Source: Anaerolineae bacterium
GTDB lineage: Bacteria > Chloroflexota > Anaerolineae > B4-G1 > SLSP01
NCBI GenBank assembly: GCA_016931315.1
Contig: JAFGFB010000065.1
Location: 1-34,498 of the forward strand
Direction: 5' to 3'
Length of the DNA: 34,498 nt
This document shows positions 9,001-18,618 of this stretch, piece after piece. The notes under the pieces were generated by a model. It had not been told where the DNA came from and searched no databases. It saw nothing but the letters and a program-made list of their open reading frames with translations. Within the stretch, counting starts at the first letter, position 1. Every line of letters begins with the position of its first letter. Position numbers and translations under genes: made by a program.

Positions 9001-11339
9001 TTGACAGGCAAGCGTCCGAGGTGCAGGTCAGGCTGAATATCTGAGCCGTCCACCGCAACATAACGATTATCCGCCGCCGTTTCGCCCATCCAGGGGTCCA
9101 CATCAGCCAAATAAGGCGGCACAAAATTGCGTTCACCACGCCCCAGATTATCCTTGAAGTCATAGTTACCGTCGCCAATCAGCAACACATAAGCCGGTGC
9201 AGGAGCCTCCCAAGAAGCATAAGCATAGGCGACAAAATCACGAATAGCACCCGGATCGAGCCAGCCACCGCCAAATTCATCGTAGATATCCTGGACGTCC
9301 ACCACCTCGACGCGCAAACCCATCGAGGTATGGTAATCCACCAGAGGCTGCGTGGCAGTCACAAAATCGGAGGGGGTGATCATGATATAATCAGCAGCAT
9401 TGTCTGGGCTGAACCATCTGGAAGATTGGTCCCTTTCCAGACGCTTGGGCGTCAGAATCTCCGAAGTTGCCAACGCCAGATAATGACTCTCGGAAGCAAT
9501 CGTGCGCTCAAAAGTCAAAACGTAGCCGCTGCTGCCCAGCGTAGTCTGCGCACCAACGATCCGAACTGGCATCACCGGGCTGGTGATATCGTAAACCTCT
9601 AGAAGATCGCTGGTGAAGCCATCGACGCGATACTTCAAAGCTCCAAGATCCTCCCCATCGAAGAACAGTCTATCGTTTGCAACTGTATAGTTCCGAGTAT
9701 AGTCGAGTTCAAGCCAGTTGACGAAATAAACATCCGCCGTGGGCGCCGGGGTGCCCCAGCGGTTCAGAACAATGGTATTTGCGCCCTCCAGCACATACGA
9801 GGAAGGCACATCTACGCTAAAAGCGTACTCTGTACCCGAAGCCCAAGTAGCCGAATAGACTTGATAACTGTTAAGAAGTACCCGAACTTGGTGCGCTGGG
9901 TCCGCGGAATAACCATGTAGTAAACCACGTACTGTGGCACTCACCTGCGTCGTAGCCACGTTTTGCAGCTGCATGGAATAAGTACGAGTGGTTAATCCAG
10001 ACCATTGAACAAGATCCCAATACCAATGATCATTATCTCCGCTAGATAGAGTAGTTTGATACCAATAATCAACTTCCAGATGCCGGGTCGTCTTGAAATA
10101 CTCCGGCGTGACACCGCTGCCAGGCGTACCATCCTCGGAGGTCATACGCAGCCCATCGAAATCATCCCAGGTAAGAAAGTAGACGTTATCCAGAGCATAT
10201 TTCGAATTCAGCTTCTCACCATAAAAGACAATCCAATCTCCGGGATCAAAAGAGCCATCCCCTTCGCCCTCGACGCGAAGCGCAACCTCAACACCCCGGT
10301 TACGCAAGTGGAATTTACGCGGGTCAACGGTCTCCCAGGGGTAATCAGGATCCAATGCCGTCAGATCAGTATAGTTAATGCGATACAGTCCGGCATCGCG
10401 AATGGTCACCTTGAATTGCGGGTTGGTAACCCCACGGGTTTCTGCGACAGGCTGATCCGCTACCTCCCGCTCAGCACGCCATGCCCGCGCCGCTTCATAG
10501 TTCACCAGGAGCTCCTGCAATACGGCATCAAAAGCGTCATCACGAGGGATAGCAGTAGTAGACTCCGACATTTCGATATTGGCAGCAATCTGAGCCAGAT
10601 ACTGCACCCCGCCAAATTGCAAGCGCACGCGGACGCGCTGCGTGGTGAGCACCTGTCCCGTCGAAGAATCATATTGAAGGGGCATATAGCGAATTTCCGC
10701 CACCCGTTGCCCGCGAATGATGCTGGTCCCAAGCAACTCGACCGCAGCCTCGGGCGCGAATCCCGACAGCGCGTAGAGTTCGGCATTCGGGATCCGTTGC
10801 TCGCCGAGATATTCAGGAACGCCACCCAAGGCAAACTCCAGTTGCGGGGTCGCTACAGGGCAAATGCGATGGGTCCCGGGCAAGATTTCCTGTTTTGCGT
10901 CCAGAATCTGTAGTTCCAGCTCGGCATCACCGGGAGTGCCCACAAGAGCCACCTTCGCCAGCAGCGCCGGAGCGCCTGCCTGTCCCAGCTCGTCAAAGCC
11001 TTTGATGACAGGCAATTCACAAAGCCCCTCGGTATCCTGCGCCTGTACCCATTCGAGCTCTGGCGCCACGAATTCAAGTTCGATGCCCAGGTTATCCTGC
11101 GCCAGCACGCGCGCGGCAGAGACAGTCTCCTCCTCGGAATCTGGCTCATCTGCGGTTTGAGGCGCACTCAGCGCAGGCAACGACGCGCCAAATGTGAGCG
11201 GCGCCGGCACCAGCGATGCGGATTCCGTAATCACAATCGGCGTCGCGTTGAAAGCGCCCACAGGGACACTCCCAACCACCAGCAACGCCGCCAGAATCAC
11301 TGCCAATATTACTCGTCCGATCCCACCCTGTACTTTCAT
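6030..11339 (-). CDS. Secreted C25 (gingipain-family) cysteine peptidase with six DUF11 repeats
   Basis: The 1,769-residue product is a predicted exported protease. ATG at 11339 is chosen because GGGAG lies eight bases upstream; an in-frame GTG at 11357 would add six residues. A signal peptide (about 1-30) is followed by a long N-terminal region that probably includes the propeptide and beta-rich domains. The peptidase C25 domain spans about 645-1000: YVLLIGDGNYDF, the catalytic His875 in VNYVGHSAF and the catalytic Cys909 in MPMTCYEGYY. The domain ends at YVLFGDPALKLN. Six DUF11 repeats of about 123 residues (SKTVTH, SKIGPS, EKTGPT, TKTGPA, EKTGPA, NKSAPA) then form a stalk. The chain ends in DYKIYLPLVIRQYP, a tail I associate with exported Chloroflexota proteins. 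The family cleaves proteins after specific residues, often Arg or Lys; specificity cannot be read here. Confidence 0.9.
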   Translation of the reverse strand: MKVQGGIGRVILAVILAALLVVGSVPVGAFNATPIVITESASLVPAPLTFGASLPALSAPQTADEPDSEEETVSAARVLAQDNLGIELEFVAPELEWVQAQDTEGLCELPVIKGFDELGQAGAPALLAKVALVGTPGDAELELQILDAKQEILPGTHRICPVATPQLEFALGGVPEYLGEQRIPNAELYALSGFAPEAAVELLGTSIIRGQRVAEIRYMPLQYDSSTGQVLTTQRVRVRLQFGGVQYLAQIAANIEMSESTTAIPRDDAFDAVLQELLVNYEAARAWRAEREVADQPVAETRGVTNPQFKVTIRDAGLYRINYTDLTALDPDYPWETVDPRKFHLRNRGVEVALRVEGEGDGSFDPGDWIVFYGEKLNSKYALDNVYFLTWDDFDGLRMTSEDGTPGSGVTPEYFKTTRHLEVDYWYQTTLSSGDNDHWYWDLVQWSGLTTRTYSMQLQNVATTQVSATVRGLLHGYSADPAHQVRVLLNSYQVYSATWASGTEYAFSVDVPSSYVLEGANTIVLNRWGTPAPTADVYFVNWLELDYTRNYTVANDRLFFDGEDLGALKYRVDGFTSDLLEVYDITSPVMPVRIVGAQTTLGSSGYVLTFERTIASESHYLALATSEILTPKRLERDQSSRWFSPDNAADYIMITPSDFVTATQPLVDYHTSMGLRVEVVDVQDIYDEFGGGWLDPGAIRDFVAYAYASWEAPAPAYVLLIGDGNYDFKDNLGRGERNFVPPYLADVDPWMGETAADNRYVAVDGSDIQPDLHLGRLPVKTAAEVTTMVSKTLAYAADASVDAWKGQLLFVADDPDGGGNFRDFSDAVADYYVPAPYANQKVYYRIVPYTSGSIARTAIVNAINSGKLMVNYVGHSAFQYWASEQLINLSAIAGLTNTQALPFIMPMTCYEGYYVRPSGTTDASSVGESFVRKSGGGAIASWSPTGLGVANGHDIINKAFFQAVFYEDLITFGPATTLSKLALTGMGHDELIDTYVLFGDPALKLNTLPADVAISKTVTHTTPLYPGDWLTYTLAFTNTGPARANNVVIGDVFPSMLLTPTTSYSGPAIVRRPSTRFVWDVADLTPGASGRITVAARVPLDYAGIFTNTATITTTARELASATGNNSTVPVAVEVIAADVEMSKIGPSRALPGETIRYVLTYGNVGTTIATGVVITDLLHSHLLTPVVTFAGPTITPRPGQSFVWDVEPLPPGAQGRITITANVDLDYRGTVENQAAISTTTPEAEKFDNLSALISTAVLIPDLALEKTGPTAVLPGMDITYVVSYTNRGNAAATGVVITDVLPAAVESVTVLSAGTVITPRVGSAYVWDAADIAPDSGGVITITGTVLPTFRGDLVNTASIATELPDNDPANNADTLTTFVSIADLAVTKTGPAAALAGERITYTLAVANVDNALASGVVLTDTLPADLLDVTVTASVPGVTARPGSAYVWDVPDLAPGASVTLTVVGRISPTYRGMLGNQAMVATASPEASTTNNTSALIETFVSMADVMVEKTGPATVQAGGMVTYTLRYSNVDSGVATGVVLTDVLPSALVSVTVIHSGPMLTPRPGTSFAWTVADLAPGAGGVVTITASVRSDAAGAIVNTASIAAAGELNTGNNHSIPVSTQILLADVTLNKSAPATVESGAPVTYRLTFTNAGTTVAHGVVITDLLPAQLTGASFTSAGAGVSQRAGAPFVWDVVDLVPGASGIITITATVDGAFTGMLINTATIATSGLDGNPSNNSVQVSTQVTQPDYKIYLPLVIRQYP
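6070..8312 (-). repeat. Six tandem DUF11 repeats in the peptidase stalk
   Basis: Repeat starts recur about every 370 bases, near 8309, 7925, 7550, 7185, 6810 and 6443 on the minus strand. Each contains a K(T/S/I)(G/A)P-like opening, then (V/I)TY.L.(Y/F).N, VVITD(L/V)LP and a closing P.N..N..S motif. The repeats differ in codons and sequence, so they look old compared with the three C-terminal modules further right. Confidence 0.85.
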
Positions 11340-11399
11340 GATCTCATCTCCCAACACCCAAGCTAAAAACGGCTTCGCAAGTCACACCTCATCAGCTAT

Positions 11400-11427
11400 A
11401 TTGTACACACATGGAAAGAAAATGCAA
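11400..11427 (-). promoter_or_regulatory. Possible promoter of the gingipain-family gene
   Basis: On the minus strand TTGCAT (11427-11422) is followed after 16 bases by TACAAT (11405-11400). The -10 is one mismatch from consensus but the -35 is weak. Start of transcription would fall about 55 bases before the ATG at 11339. Confidence 0.4.
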
Positions 11428-11620
11428 GACAAAAGTCTTATAAATCACAGAATCTTAAGAAAATCTTCAATTTTGTAGCGACGAATAGAAATGAGTGGAG
11501 TACACACGCCGACCAAAGATTGAAGTAGGAAAAAGTAAGTGATATGAGCAATCAGCACAATCCAGGCAAGGATAATTCCGGGGCCTTATCATTCTCCCAG
11601 CGGGCAGCGCGCCGAAGCCC

Positions 11621-11648
11621 AAAAGACGGCGAAAGCCGTTCTTTTTCT
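11621..11648 (+). terminator. Orphan terminator-like hairpin with GAAA tetraloop
   Basis: aaaag-acggc pairs across a gaaa loop (11631-11634) with gccgt and, after one bulged base, ctttt. It runs into ttctttttct (11639-11648). No coding gene ends here, so it may close a small untranslated transcript. The structure is nearly symmetrical and could also act on the minus strand. Confidence 0.5.
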
Positions 11649-11649
11649 G

Positions 11650-11700
11650 ATGTTTTGCGGGGACGGACTACCGCCCGTCCCCGCAAAACATTCTTTTTCT
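11650..11700 (+). terminator. Second terminator-like hairpin with a 17-bp perfect stem
   Basis: Bases 11650-11666 and 11675-11691 are perfectly complementary (17 bp, eight-base loop actaccgc). The stem is followed by ttctttttct (11691-11700), the same ten bases that follow the hairpin just upstream. Two such structures in a row suggest tandem termination of a short upstream transcript; a cruciform or an mRNA-protecting element is an alternative. Confidence 0.5.
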
Positions 11701-11780
11701 CAGCGGCTTTAGATGCAAAAGCCTCGCGAGTAGGTAGAGCCTGACAAGAATGATAAGACCCTGGGATAATTCACCCAGAC

Positions 11781-11809
11781 TTAGCGCGAGACGTGATTCA
11801 TGCTATAAT
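11781..11809 (+). promoter_or_regulatory. Predicted extended -10 promoter of the amylopullulanase gene
   Basis: TGCTATAAT at 11801-11809 is a perfect -10 with the extended TGn element. A weak -35 (TTAGCG, 11781-11786) is spaced by 17 bases. The leader to the ATG would be about 200 bases, long enough for post-transcriptional control, although I recognise no riboswitch in it. Confidence 0.6.
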
Positions 11810-12015
11810 TTCGGAGAGCTACGCATGATTCTACTTCTCACTTTACCACATTTCACACGTTATCGCAACTGGCTTGACGGACGATTTCAATCCGGATTCC
11901 ACCAAATAGAGAAAAGGATAGAACACAATTCACGGGCAGAACGATATAGCAAACCAGGCGCTGCAGATATAGAAGATATAGGGCAGGTGCATTCCACGCA
12001 GACAGGAGGCTCATG

Positions 12016-15000
12016 ATGAAGAGAGAACGGTGGCTAGATAGTGTATTGGTATTCGTCTTATTGGCGGGACTGCTCTCCGCGGCGCTTGGCGCGACCAAGC
12101 CGGTGTTAATGGCAAATCATGTACCCAATTCGCAAATTCAGTGGTCAGGCACAGGCCATTTTGTCCTTGAGGCTGTCGGTTACATACCGAGCCCTTATAC
12201 TGTGTCACCCAATTTTCGGCAGGCATCCACAAGCACGGCTGCAGCCAATTCCACAATCAGCAACGCCGACTCCGCCGATCTGTTCGTCAATTTCAGCTTC
12301 GACACCACAGGCACGACCGTGTATCTTGTGTACACGACAGATGGAACCGCACCCAACAAGACCAACGGCACGCCGTCCACAGCGAGCTTCTCCAATTATT
12401 CTGAACCCAATCGAACCTGGCGGGTGAATCTTCCTATGATGTCGACGAGTACAGTCGTGAACTACGTTTTCTACATCAGCAATGGATCTCTGGCTGATGC
12501 ATGGGGTCGCATTTCGGGCAACCCGAGCAGTCGTGATACCAGCCAGTATCAAACGTCATGGTCGGAGGTCGATGACGCATATTTCACCTACACTGTCATA
12601 GATGGAACCCCCACTCCCATCACCGTCACTGCCACCAAAACGCTCTGGCTCGACGTTGACACCATCGCCTGGAACGGCGTTGCCGGATCCAGCTACAAGC
12701 TGCTCTACGACCCCAATGGCGGGCTGACAAGCGCTGCCGAGAGCACCGCCTGCAGCTTTCCCACCCCCGCCGCCCCCTGCTACGTGAGCCTCACTGCCAA
12801 CGGAACGGTGAGCGGCTATCCCAAGAACCCCAACGCCACAGGCTTGACCCGTCTGCTCACGGGGCTTTCCGTGGATAACGCGAAGCATTTGCTACAAGGG
12901 CAGGTAGTGGTAGCCAGCTATAACAGCAGCGGGACACGGGTGGACGCGACCCGCGCGCAAATTCAAAGTGTGCTGGACTACCTATATGTGGACAACGGCA
13001 CAGCTGAAACCGCCATTTTGGGTGTGACTTACAGCGGGGATGTCCCCACGCTCAAAGTATGGGCGCCGACCGCAAAGAGCGTCAGCATCCGCAAGTATGA
13101 GGATTCGAGCACTGCCACGTACACCTCGCACGCTCTTAGCCTCGACGCCGCCTCCGGCGTGTGGAGCGTGACTGGCATTGCCGACTGGGATCGCGATTTC
13201 TACCTGCTCGATGTGGAGGTCTACGTCCCCAGCGCCGATGCCGTAGTTCACAACCTGGTCAGCGACCCCTACGCCGTGGCTCTCTCGCAGGACGGCACGG
13301 CGACGGAGGATGTACGCTCGCAGTTCGTGAATCTGGCGGATAGCGACCTCGAGCCCACCGGCTGGGACACGCTCAGCAAACCGGCGCTCGCCAACTTCGA
13401 AGATATCAGCATCTATGAGATGCACATCCGCGATTTCAGTATCAACGATAGCACGGTATCTGCAGGCGATCGTGGAACGTACATGGCATACACCTACGAC
13501 GGCAAGGATGATACTGATGACCATATACTCTCTGATGGTATGGCGCACCTGCTGGCGTTGGAAGCTGCGGGACTGACACACGTGCACCTGCTGCCCACCT
13601 TCGATATCGCCTCAGTAAGGGAGGATGTCATCACGCAAACCGTGTGGCCCGCACCCACTGGCTATGACCGCAATAGCGAAGACCAGCAAAATATCGTTGG
13701 GCAAAAGCGCGTCTTTGACAGCTTCAACTGGGGCTACGATCCCCACCACTACGGCGTGCCCGAAGGCTCATACGCCACGGACCCGAATGGCGTGACCCGC
13801 ATTCTGGAATTCCGGGAGATGGTTTCGGCGCTGAACCAAAACGGCTTGCGCGTGGTCATGGACGTGGTCTACAACCACACCGCCGCCAGCGGGCAGGATG
13901 ACAAATCTGTGCTCGATAAGGTGGTGCCCGGCTATTACTATCGCTACGACACGAACGGGGTCATGTATAACACCTCGTGCTGCTCGGATACTGCGATGGA
14001 ATATGCCATGATGGAGAAACTAATGGTCGACACGGTCATCCGTTTCGCCGTGGATTACAAGGTGGATGGCTTCCGCTTCGACCTGATGAACCTGCACACG
14101 CGGCAGAACATGGAGCACCTCCAGGCAGCAGTGCAGGCACTGACCCCTGCCAGCAACGGCGTGGAGGGTGATGAGATCTACCTCTACGGCGAGGGCTGGG
14201 ATTTTGGGTCGGCTAAGGAGAAGGGATTGACGGATTGTACCGGTGGCTGGTGCTACGCGCAAAAGTATAACATGACCGGCTCCGGCATCGGCTGCTTCAA
14301 CGACATCATCCGCGATGCAGCACACGGGGGCTACAGCCAGGATGATATCGGCATTCGGCAGCAAGGGTTCCTCAATGGCTTAAGCTATGACTGGAACGGC
14401 TACGAATACGCCAACCGCTATCAAAGCGACCTGTGGATTGCGACAGATAAACTGCGCTCATCATTACGGGGTAGCGGCACGGACTGGAACGGGCAAGGCG
14501 CGCCATTCACTGACGACCCGCAGGAGTCGGTGCCCTATGTGGAGAAACACGATAACGAGACGCTCTTTGACCAGAATGTGTTCAAATTACCCGTGAGCAC
14601 CGGCATCAGCGACCGTGTGCGCGCGCAGAATATGGGGCAAAGCCTGGTCGGGCTGGCACAGGGAGTGCCGTTTTTCCAGATGGGCACCGACATGCTCCGC
14701 TCCAAGTCGCTGGATCGCAACAGCTACGATAGTGGCGACTGGTTCAACCGGGTGGATTGGACCTATGCGACCAACTACTTTGGCAGTGGCTTGCCGCCCG
14801 CTTGGGATAACGAAAGCCGCTGGGACATTATGAGCCCGTTGCTGCTCAACACGGCTCTCGATCCTGCAACCACCGATATCGCCTTTGCTGCGGCGCACTT
14901 CCGCGAGGTGCTGCGCCTGCGTTACTCATCGCCGCTTTTCCGGCTTACCACCGAAGCGGACATCAACGCCCGTGTGACGCATTACAACACCGGTAACACT

Positions 15001-18000
15001 CAGGACGCGCTAATCGTGATGCGGCTCTCGGACGAGACAGGAACCGATCTGGATAGCAATTGGGAGAACATCCTGGTCTTCTTCAACGCCAACACAATGG
15101 CCCAGAGCATCACCATTAGCGGTGCGAATGATTTCACGTTGCATCCGATTCAGGCGGACGCTACCGACGCTGATGCCGTGGTACAGACCTCGGCCTTCAA
15201 CGATACCACCGACACCTTCTCCATCCCAGCGCGCACAACCGCAGTCTTCGTCTCAACACAGAGTCTCACGCCGCCGACGCCGCCCAGCACCATTGACTGG
15301 GTTGGCAAGATGTACCCGCGCGGTGGTGTCGCCAATGCGATCAACCAGGGCGCCTTTGTCCCGACCGGGTTTGACATTTTTGTGCGGGTCTACGATGCGG
15401 GCGTGACCGAAGCAGCTGGTGCGCCAACCGGCATCGCTTGTACCCTACACTGGGGCAAGTACGGCGAATCCTTCAGCGACCTGGTCATGACCTGGAACGT
15501 ACAGATTGGCAACGACGATGAGTTCAAAGCCACAATCCCGCAGTCTACGCTCAATGCGCTCGATGCCGGCACCTACGGCTTCACGGCTTACTGCCAGAAG
15601 ACGGGTGAAGACAAGAAATGGAAGGTTGATCAATACAATATAGACTCCGCCAGCGACGACGACCAGGGCGACGGGCTAATCACCGTGATTCCATCCGGGG
15701 ATCCCAGGCCCGCGCCGGAAGGCGGCGTCTTCGTCCACCTTTTCGAATGGCGGTGGGCTGATATCCAGAAGGAATGCGCGTATCTGGCGGAGAAGGGTTA
15801 CAGCGCCGTACAGGTCTCGCCGCCGCAGGAGCACCTGGTGCCCACGGCGGATCAAGGCGGCAGCACAGCCAACGACTTCCCCTGGTGGGTGCGCTACCAA
15901 CCCGTGACGCACAGCACGAGCGCTTTCACCTCCCGCAGCGGAACCTGGGCAGAATTCCAGAGCATGGTGAGCGCCTGCAACGACCTGGGCGTGGATATCT
16001 ACGTGGATGCGGTGATCAACCACATGGCGGATATCGAGGTGCCTGTCGGTGTGGGCACAGGTACCGCAGGCACATCCTACGACTCCACCGTTGCCACCCG
16101 CTACTACGGGACGCAATACCAAGCTGATGATTTCCACACGGATTGCACCATCTCGGACTACAGCGACCGCTACCAGGTGCAGCGCTGCAAGCTTAGCGGG
16201 CTGCCCGATCTCGATACGGGCAAGACCGACGTGCAAGCCCAAATCCGCGCTTACCTCCAAGCGCTGATCAACGCGGGCGTCAAGGGCTTCCGCGTGGATG
16301 GTGCTAAGCACATGGCAGCGCACGATATCGCCGCGATTTTCGATGGGCTTACGGGCGACTTCTACGTCTTCCAGGAGATGATTGACGCTTCCGGCGAGCG
16401 GGTGCGCGATTGGGAGTACACGCCCAACGGCGATGTCACCGAGTTTGCCTATCCCTACGCGCTCGGCGCGGCCTTCGACGATGCCTGTACAGGCAGCCTG
16501 AGCGACCTGGAGGGGCGCTTCGATGACGGCGACATGCTCGCCTCGCGTTTCGCCCAGGTCTTCACGGATAACCACGACAACCAACGCGGGCATGGCCTCG
16601 CGCCGGGTCAGTGCATTGTGGATCACCGCGACGAGCAGGAACACGTGCTGGCGAACATCTTCGCCCTGGCGTATCCCTATGGCTACCCCGCACTGACCTC
16701 GAGCTACTACTGGCAGAGCGACTCCACGAACAACGCTGGCGATAGCATGGGACCGCCCAGCAGCAACGACGGCGGCACGACGTGGGGTGTGGGCCTGGGC
16801 GCCGAGGCCCGACCGGTGTACGGCACGGGTCAGGTAGCTGGGGATATACCCGCCAATTGCTCCGCCAACTATGAGAACGGAAAGTGGGTCTGCGAGCACC
16901 GCCGCACCGCCACCGCCAACATGGTACGCTTCCGCTGGGTGACCGCGGGTGAGGCGGTCACCTGGCAGAACATCGGCGCAACACCCACCAATCACATCGC
17001 GTTGGGTCTTGGCGCCAAGGGTTTCGCCGCCATCAACCGCACAGAAAACGACGCCACAACAACCTACACCACGAGTATGCCCGATGGTGATTACTGCGAC
17101 ATTGTCAAGTACGACTTCTTGCCGACCACGGGGCAATGCGTGGAGGCAGGCACTACCACTCCAACCACTGACAAGATCACCATCAGCGGTGGTCAAATTG
17201 CCGGCAAGACCCTCGCCAGCATGGACGCCTTCGCCATCCACATCGGCGCACGGATGGAGACAAACTACAATTCGCTGCCCAACAGTTACGGATTGACCTG
17301 GCACATCAAAAATGCCGTCAATCCCGTACGTCTCGGCAACGCGTGGAATGTAAGCGATGGTGTGAGTTTTGGCACATTCCAGGCCGGAGGGACTATGGCA
17401 GTGACGGTCAATGTACAAAATGCATCAGCAGACCGCTGGCTGCGGCTCTGGTTCGACTGGAACAAGAACGGCGTCTTCGATAGCAATGAACGTGTCATCA
17501 ATCAAGCCGTGAGCCTCGGCAACAACGCTCTTACCGTGTCAGTACCCGCGACCATCTCCACCGCCATTCCCTACCGCGCGCGCCTCTATGATGCTTCTAG
17601 CATGACCGGGATGGGCATTCTGGCAGCGGATCCTGGCGCCAGCGACGGCGCTACGGGCGGTGAAGTGGAAGATGGCAGCAGCCCCGTCCCCACCGCCGTC
17701 TTCCTCACCTCCTTCGCCGCCGCGCCGCAGGGCGAGAGCATCCTCCTCACCTGGGAGACCGCCGCGGAGCTACAAAACCTCGGCTTCAACCTCTACCGCG
17801 CCGAGGCCTTCGCCGGACCGTGGACCAGGCTCAACGCCGAGCTCATCCCCGCGCAGAACCCCGGCGCGACCTTCGGCGCCAGCTACGAATGGCTCGATAC
17901 TGGCGTAACGCCCGATACCACCTATTTCTACCGCCTGGAGGACCTAGACGTGAACGGCGCGAGCACCTTCCACGGACCCGTGAGCGCTACAGCCACGGGG

Positions 18001-18117
18001 GTCACCGCGGTGGCACTCGCGAGCTTTGGCGCACAGGGGAGCGCGCCCGCAGTGCTGCTGCTGGCACTGGCGGCGGCATTCTGGCACGCGCGGCGCAGGG
18101 AGAGCGCTGATTCTTAG
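12016..18117 (+). CDS. Secreted amylopullulanase: pullulanase-type GH13 fused to animal-type alpha-amylase GH13
   Basis: The 2,033-residue enzyme should cut both alpha-1,6 and alpha-1,4 bonds of starch or pullulan outside the cell. ATG 12016 is preferred to ATG 12013 because AGGAGG (12004-12009) is then six bases away. Order: signal peptide (1-27); unidentified beta-rich N-terminus; CBM48-like domain (about 333-430); pullulanase-type GH13 with nucleophile Asp689 ([10 protein letters not shown]), acid Glu726 (LYGEGWD) and Asp846 (EKHDNET); an unidentified domain (about 1095-1215, [12 protein letters not shown]). Next is an alpha-amylase GH13 like animal and actinobacterial enzymes ([10 protein letters not shown], Asp1428 in [10 protein letters not shown], Glu1454 in FQEMID, Asp1521 in [10 protein letters not shown]), then a C-terminal amylase domain. 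A GEVED domain (about 1765-1885), the shared Fn3-like module (1892-1999) and a hydrophobic segment with [10 protein letters not shown] end the chain. Both active sites look complete. Confidence 0.92.
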   Translation: MKRERWLDSVLVFVLLAGLLSAALGATKPVLMANHVPNSQIQWSGTGHFVLEAVGYIPSPYTVSPNFRQASTSTAAANSTISNADSADLFVNFSFDTTGTTVYLVYTTDGTAPNKTNGTPSTASFSNYSEPNRTWRVNLPMMSTSTVVNYVFYISNGSLADAWGRISGNPSSRDTSQYQTSWSEVDDAYFTYTVIDGTPTPITVTATKTLWLDVDTIAWNGVAGSSYKLLYDPNGGLTSAAESTACSFPTPAAPCYVSLTANGTVSGYPKNPNATGLTRLLTGLSVDNAKHLLQGQVVVASYNSSGTRVDATRAQIQSVLDYLYVDNGTAETAILGVTYSGDVPTLKVWAPTAKSVSIRKYEDSSTATYTSHALSLDAASGVWSVTGIADWDRDFYLLDVEVYVPSADAVVHNLVSDPYAVALSQDGTATEDVRSQFVNLADSDLEPTGWDTLSKPALANFEDISIYEMHIRDFSINDSTVSAGDRGTYMAYTYDGKDDTDDHILSDGMAHLLALEAAGLTHVHLLPTFDIASVREDVITQTVWPAPTGYDRNSEDQQNIVGQKRVFDSFNWGYDPHHYGVPEGSYATDPNGVTRILEFREMVSALNQNGLRVVMDVVYNHTAASGQDDKSVLDKVVPGYYYRYDTNGVMYNTSCCSDTAMEYAMMEKLMVDTVIRFAVDYKVDGFRFDLMNLHTRQNMEHLQAAVQALTPASNGVEGDEIYLYGEGWDFGSAKEKGLTDCTGGWCYAQKYNMTGSGIGCFNDIIRDAAHGGYSQDDIGIRQQGFLNGLSYDWNGYEYANRYQSDLWIATDKLRSSLRGSGTDWNGQGAPFTDDPQESVPYVEKHDNETLFDQNVFKLPVSTGISDRVRAQNMGQSLVGLAQGVPFFQMGTDMLRSKSLDRNSYDSGDWFNRVDWTYATNYFGSGLPPAWDNESRWDIMSPLLLNTALDPATTDIAFAAAHFREVLRLRYSSPLFRLTTEADINARVTHYNTGNTQDALIVMRLSDETGTDLDSNWENILVFFNANTMAQSITISGANDFTLHPIQADATDADAVVQTSAFNDTTDTFSIPARTTAVFVSTQSLTPPTPPSTIDWVGKMYPRGGVANAINQGAFVPTGFDIFVRVYDAGVTEAAGAPTGIACTLHWGKYGESFSDLVMTWNVQIGNDDEFKATIPQSTLNALDAGTYGFTAYCQKTGEDKKWKVDQYNIDSASDDDQGDGLITVIPSGDPRPAPEGGVFVHLFEWRWADIQKECAYLAEKGYSAVQVSPPQEHLVPTADQGGSTANDFPWWVRYQPVTHSTSAFTSRSGTWAEFQSMVSACNDLGVDIYVDAVINHMADIEVPVGVGTGTAGTSYDSTVATRYYGTQYQADDFHTDCTISDYSDRYQVQRCKLSGLPDLDTGKTDVQAQIRAYLQALINAGVKGFRVDGAKHMAAHDIAAIFDGLTGDFYVFQEMIDASGERVRDWEYTPNGDVTEFAYPYALGAAFDDACTGSLSDLEGRFDDGDMLASRFAQVFTDNHDNQRGHGLAPGQCIVDHRDEQEHVLANIFALAYPYGYPALTSSYYWQSDSTNNAGDSMGPPSSNDGGTTWGVGLGAEARPVYGTGQVAGDIPANCSANYENGKWVCEHRRTATANMVRFRWVTAGEAVTWQNIGATPTNHIALGLGAKGFAAINRTENDATTTYTTSMPDGDYCDIVKYDFLPTTGQCVEAGTTTPTTDKITISGGQIAGKTLASMDAFAIHIGARMETNYNSLPNSYGLTWHIKNAVNPVRLGNAWNVSDGVSFGTFQAGGTMAVTVNVQNASADRWLRLWFDWNKNGVFDSNERVINQAVSLGNNALTVSVPATISTAIPYRARLYDASSMTGMGILAADPGASDGATGGEVEDGSSPVPTAVFLTSFAAAPQGESILLTWETAAELQNLGFNLYRAEAFAGPWTRLNAELIPAQNPGATFGASYEWLDTGVTPDTTYFYRLEDLDVNGASTFHGPVSATATGVTAVALASFGAQGSAPAVLLLALAAAFWHARRRESADS
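17688..18012 (+). repeat. Shared C-terminal Fn3-like module, copy 1 (amylopullulanase)
   Basis: This stretch encodes [19 protein letters not shown] through GVTAV, an Fn3-like fold with [16 protein letters not shown] and [14 protein letters not shown]. Over a sampled 144-base core (17851-17994) it differs from copy 2 at only four positions by my count. A segment containing [14 protein letters not shown] and ARRR follows, forming a membrane-plus-basic tail. Confidence 0.93.
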
Positions 18118-18192
18118 CCACAGATTTCACGAATTTGACTGATCACTCTGTGCAATTTGTAGTGAAAACTCTCTTTGATTTTCTTGAAGAAG

Positions 18193-18251
18193 TGTCATTG
18201 GGCGTGGCGCCACACGCTGTATTCAGCGCCACGGCACCGCGCCCAATGACA
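18193..18251. repeat. Long imperfect inverted repeat
   Basis: tgtcattgggcg (18193-18204) is perfectly complementary to cgcccaatgaca (18240-18251). Pairing continues imperfectly inward, and an inner stem cgctg-tatt-cagcg caps the structure. There is no T-run on the plus strand. It may be a remnant of a small palindromic repeat element or a structure protecting the end of the amylopullulanase message, which stops 75 bases earlier. Confidence 0.6.
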
Positions 18252-18534
18252 TCAAAAGAACCCCTCTTCACCTGGTTGTATAATCTCCCTGGTTGCGAGA
18301 TCCCTGGTAGCAGGCACCATTGAATTCATGCCAATTCGTGTTGATTCGTGGCAAAAATTCTCCACTTTCTTGCTGATTCCGATATCCTGTAAATCCTGTC
18401 TGAATCTCTGACAGCCTACCCAGACACTCTCACCACCCCGTATTTGGTTGAAGATTCATCTACAACCACGAAGGCACAGATAAACGCGACTTCCTTTACT
18501 TTCAGCAAATTCGATCCACTATTTCGTTAGAATA

Positions 18535-18543
18535 TGGTATAAT
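18535..18543 (+). promoter_or_regulatory. Predicted extended -10 promoter of the nuclease gene
   Basis: TGGTATAAT is a perfect -10 hexamer with a TGn extension; I see no good -35. It is the same element type as the one in front of the amylopullulanase gene. The leader to the ATG at 18619 would be about 70 bases. Confidence 0.5.
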
Positions 18544-18618
18544 GGAAACAGATCGGACATGCACACCCAAACATGATGGTCCACGTATTGTTATATTACC
18601 AATCAGTAGGAGATAGAT

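Larger units (their letters stand above)
11340..12015. other. Divergent intergenic region with hairpins and predicted promoters
   Basis: No convincing protein gene lies in these 676 bases. They hold a possible minus-strand promoter for the peptidase (11400-11427), two terminator-like hairpins in a row (11621-11648 and 11650-11700), smaller stems (11706-11722; ctggg...cccag at 11761-11777), an extended -10 promoter (11781-11809) and the Shine-Dalgarno site (12004-12009) of the amylopullulanase. A 66-codon frame from 11544 crosses both hairpins and lacks a ribosome site, so I do not call it. Confidence 0.6.
18118..18618. other. Intergenic region with repeat-like fragments and an inverted repeat
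   Basis: No gene is supported in these 501 bases. Several short stretches resemble dispersed non-coding repeats that I recall from many bacterial genomes: cacagatttcacgaattt (18119-18136), gccaattcgtgttgattcgt (from 18329), atcctgtaaatcctgtctga (from 18384) and accacgaaggcacagat (from 18464). The identification is from memory and needs a genome search. The region also holds the inverted repeat at 18193-18251, a TATAAT at 18538-18543 and the nuclease ribosome site at 18608-18612. Confidence 0.5.

Noticed and set aside
10056-10913. 285-codon open frame on the plus strand
   Set aside because: It is antisense to the N-terminal part of the gingipain-family gene, which is continuous on the minus strand.
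11544-11744. 66-codon plus-strand frame in the divergent intergenic region
   Set aside because: It has no good ribosome site, crosses two strong terminator-like hairpins, and its composition is not protein-like.
11700-11790. Possible cyclic-di-GMP (GEMM) riboswitch, because of gatgcaaaagcc and taggtag
   Set aside because: Only isolated short matches are present; the paired arms and the conserved core do not line up, and the predicted promoter lies downstream of the match.
15676-17418. 580-codon open frame on the minus strand
   Set aside because: It lies wholly opposite the amylase half of the amylopullulanase, whose catalytic motifs are intact. The antisense translation has no recognisable domain; it is a by-product of GC-rich codon use.
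18135-18323. 62-codon frame after the amylopullulanase
   Set aside because: It is formed by repeat-like intergenic sequence and the inverted repeat at 18193-18251, with no ribosome site.
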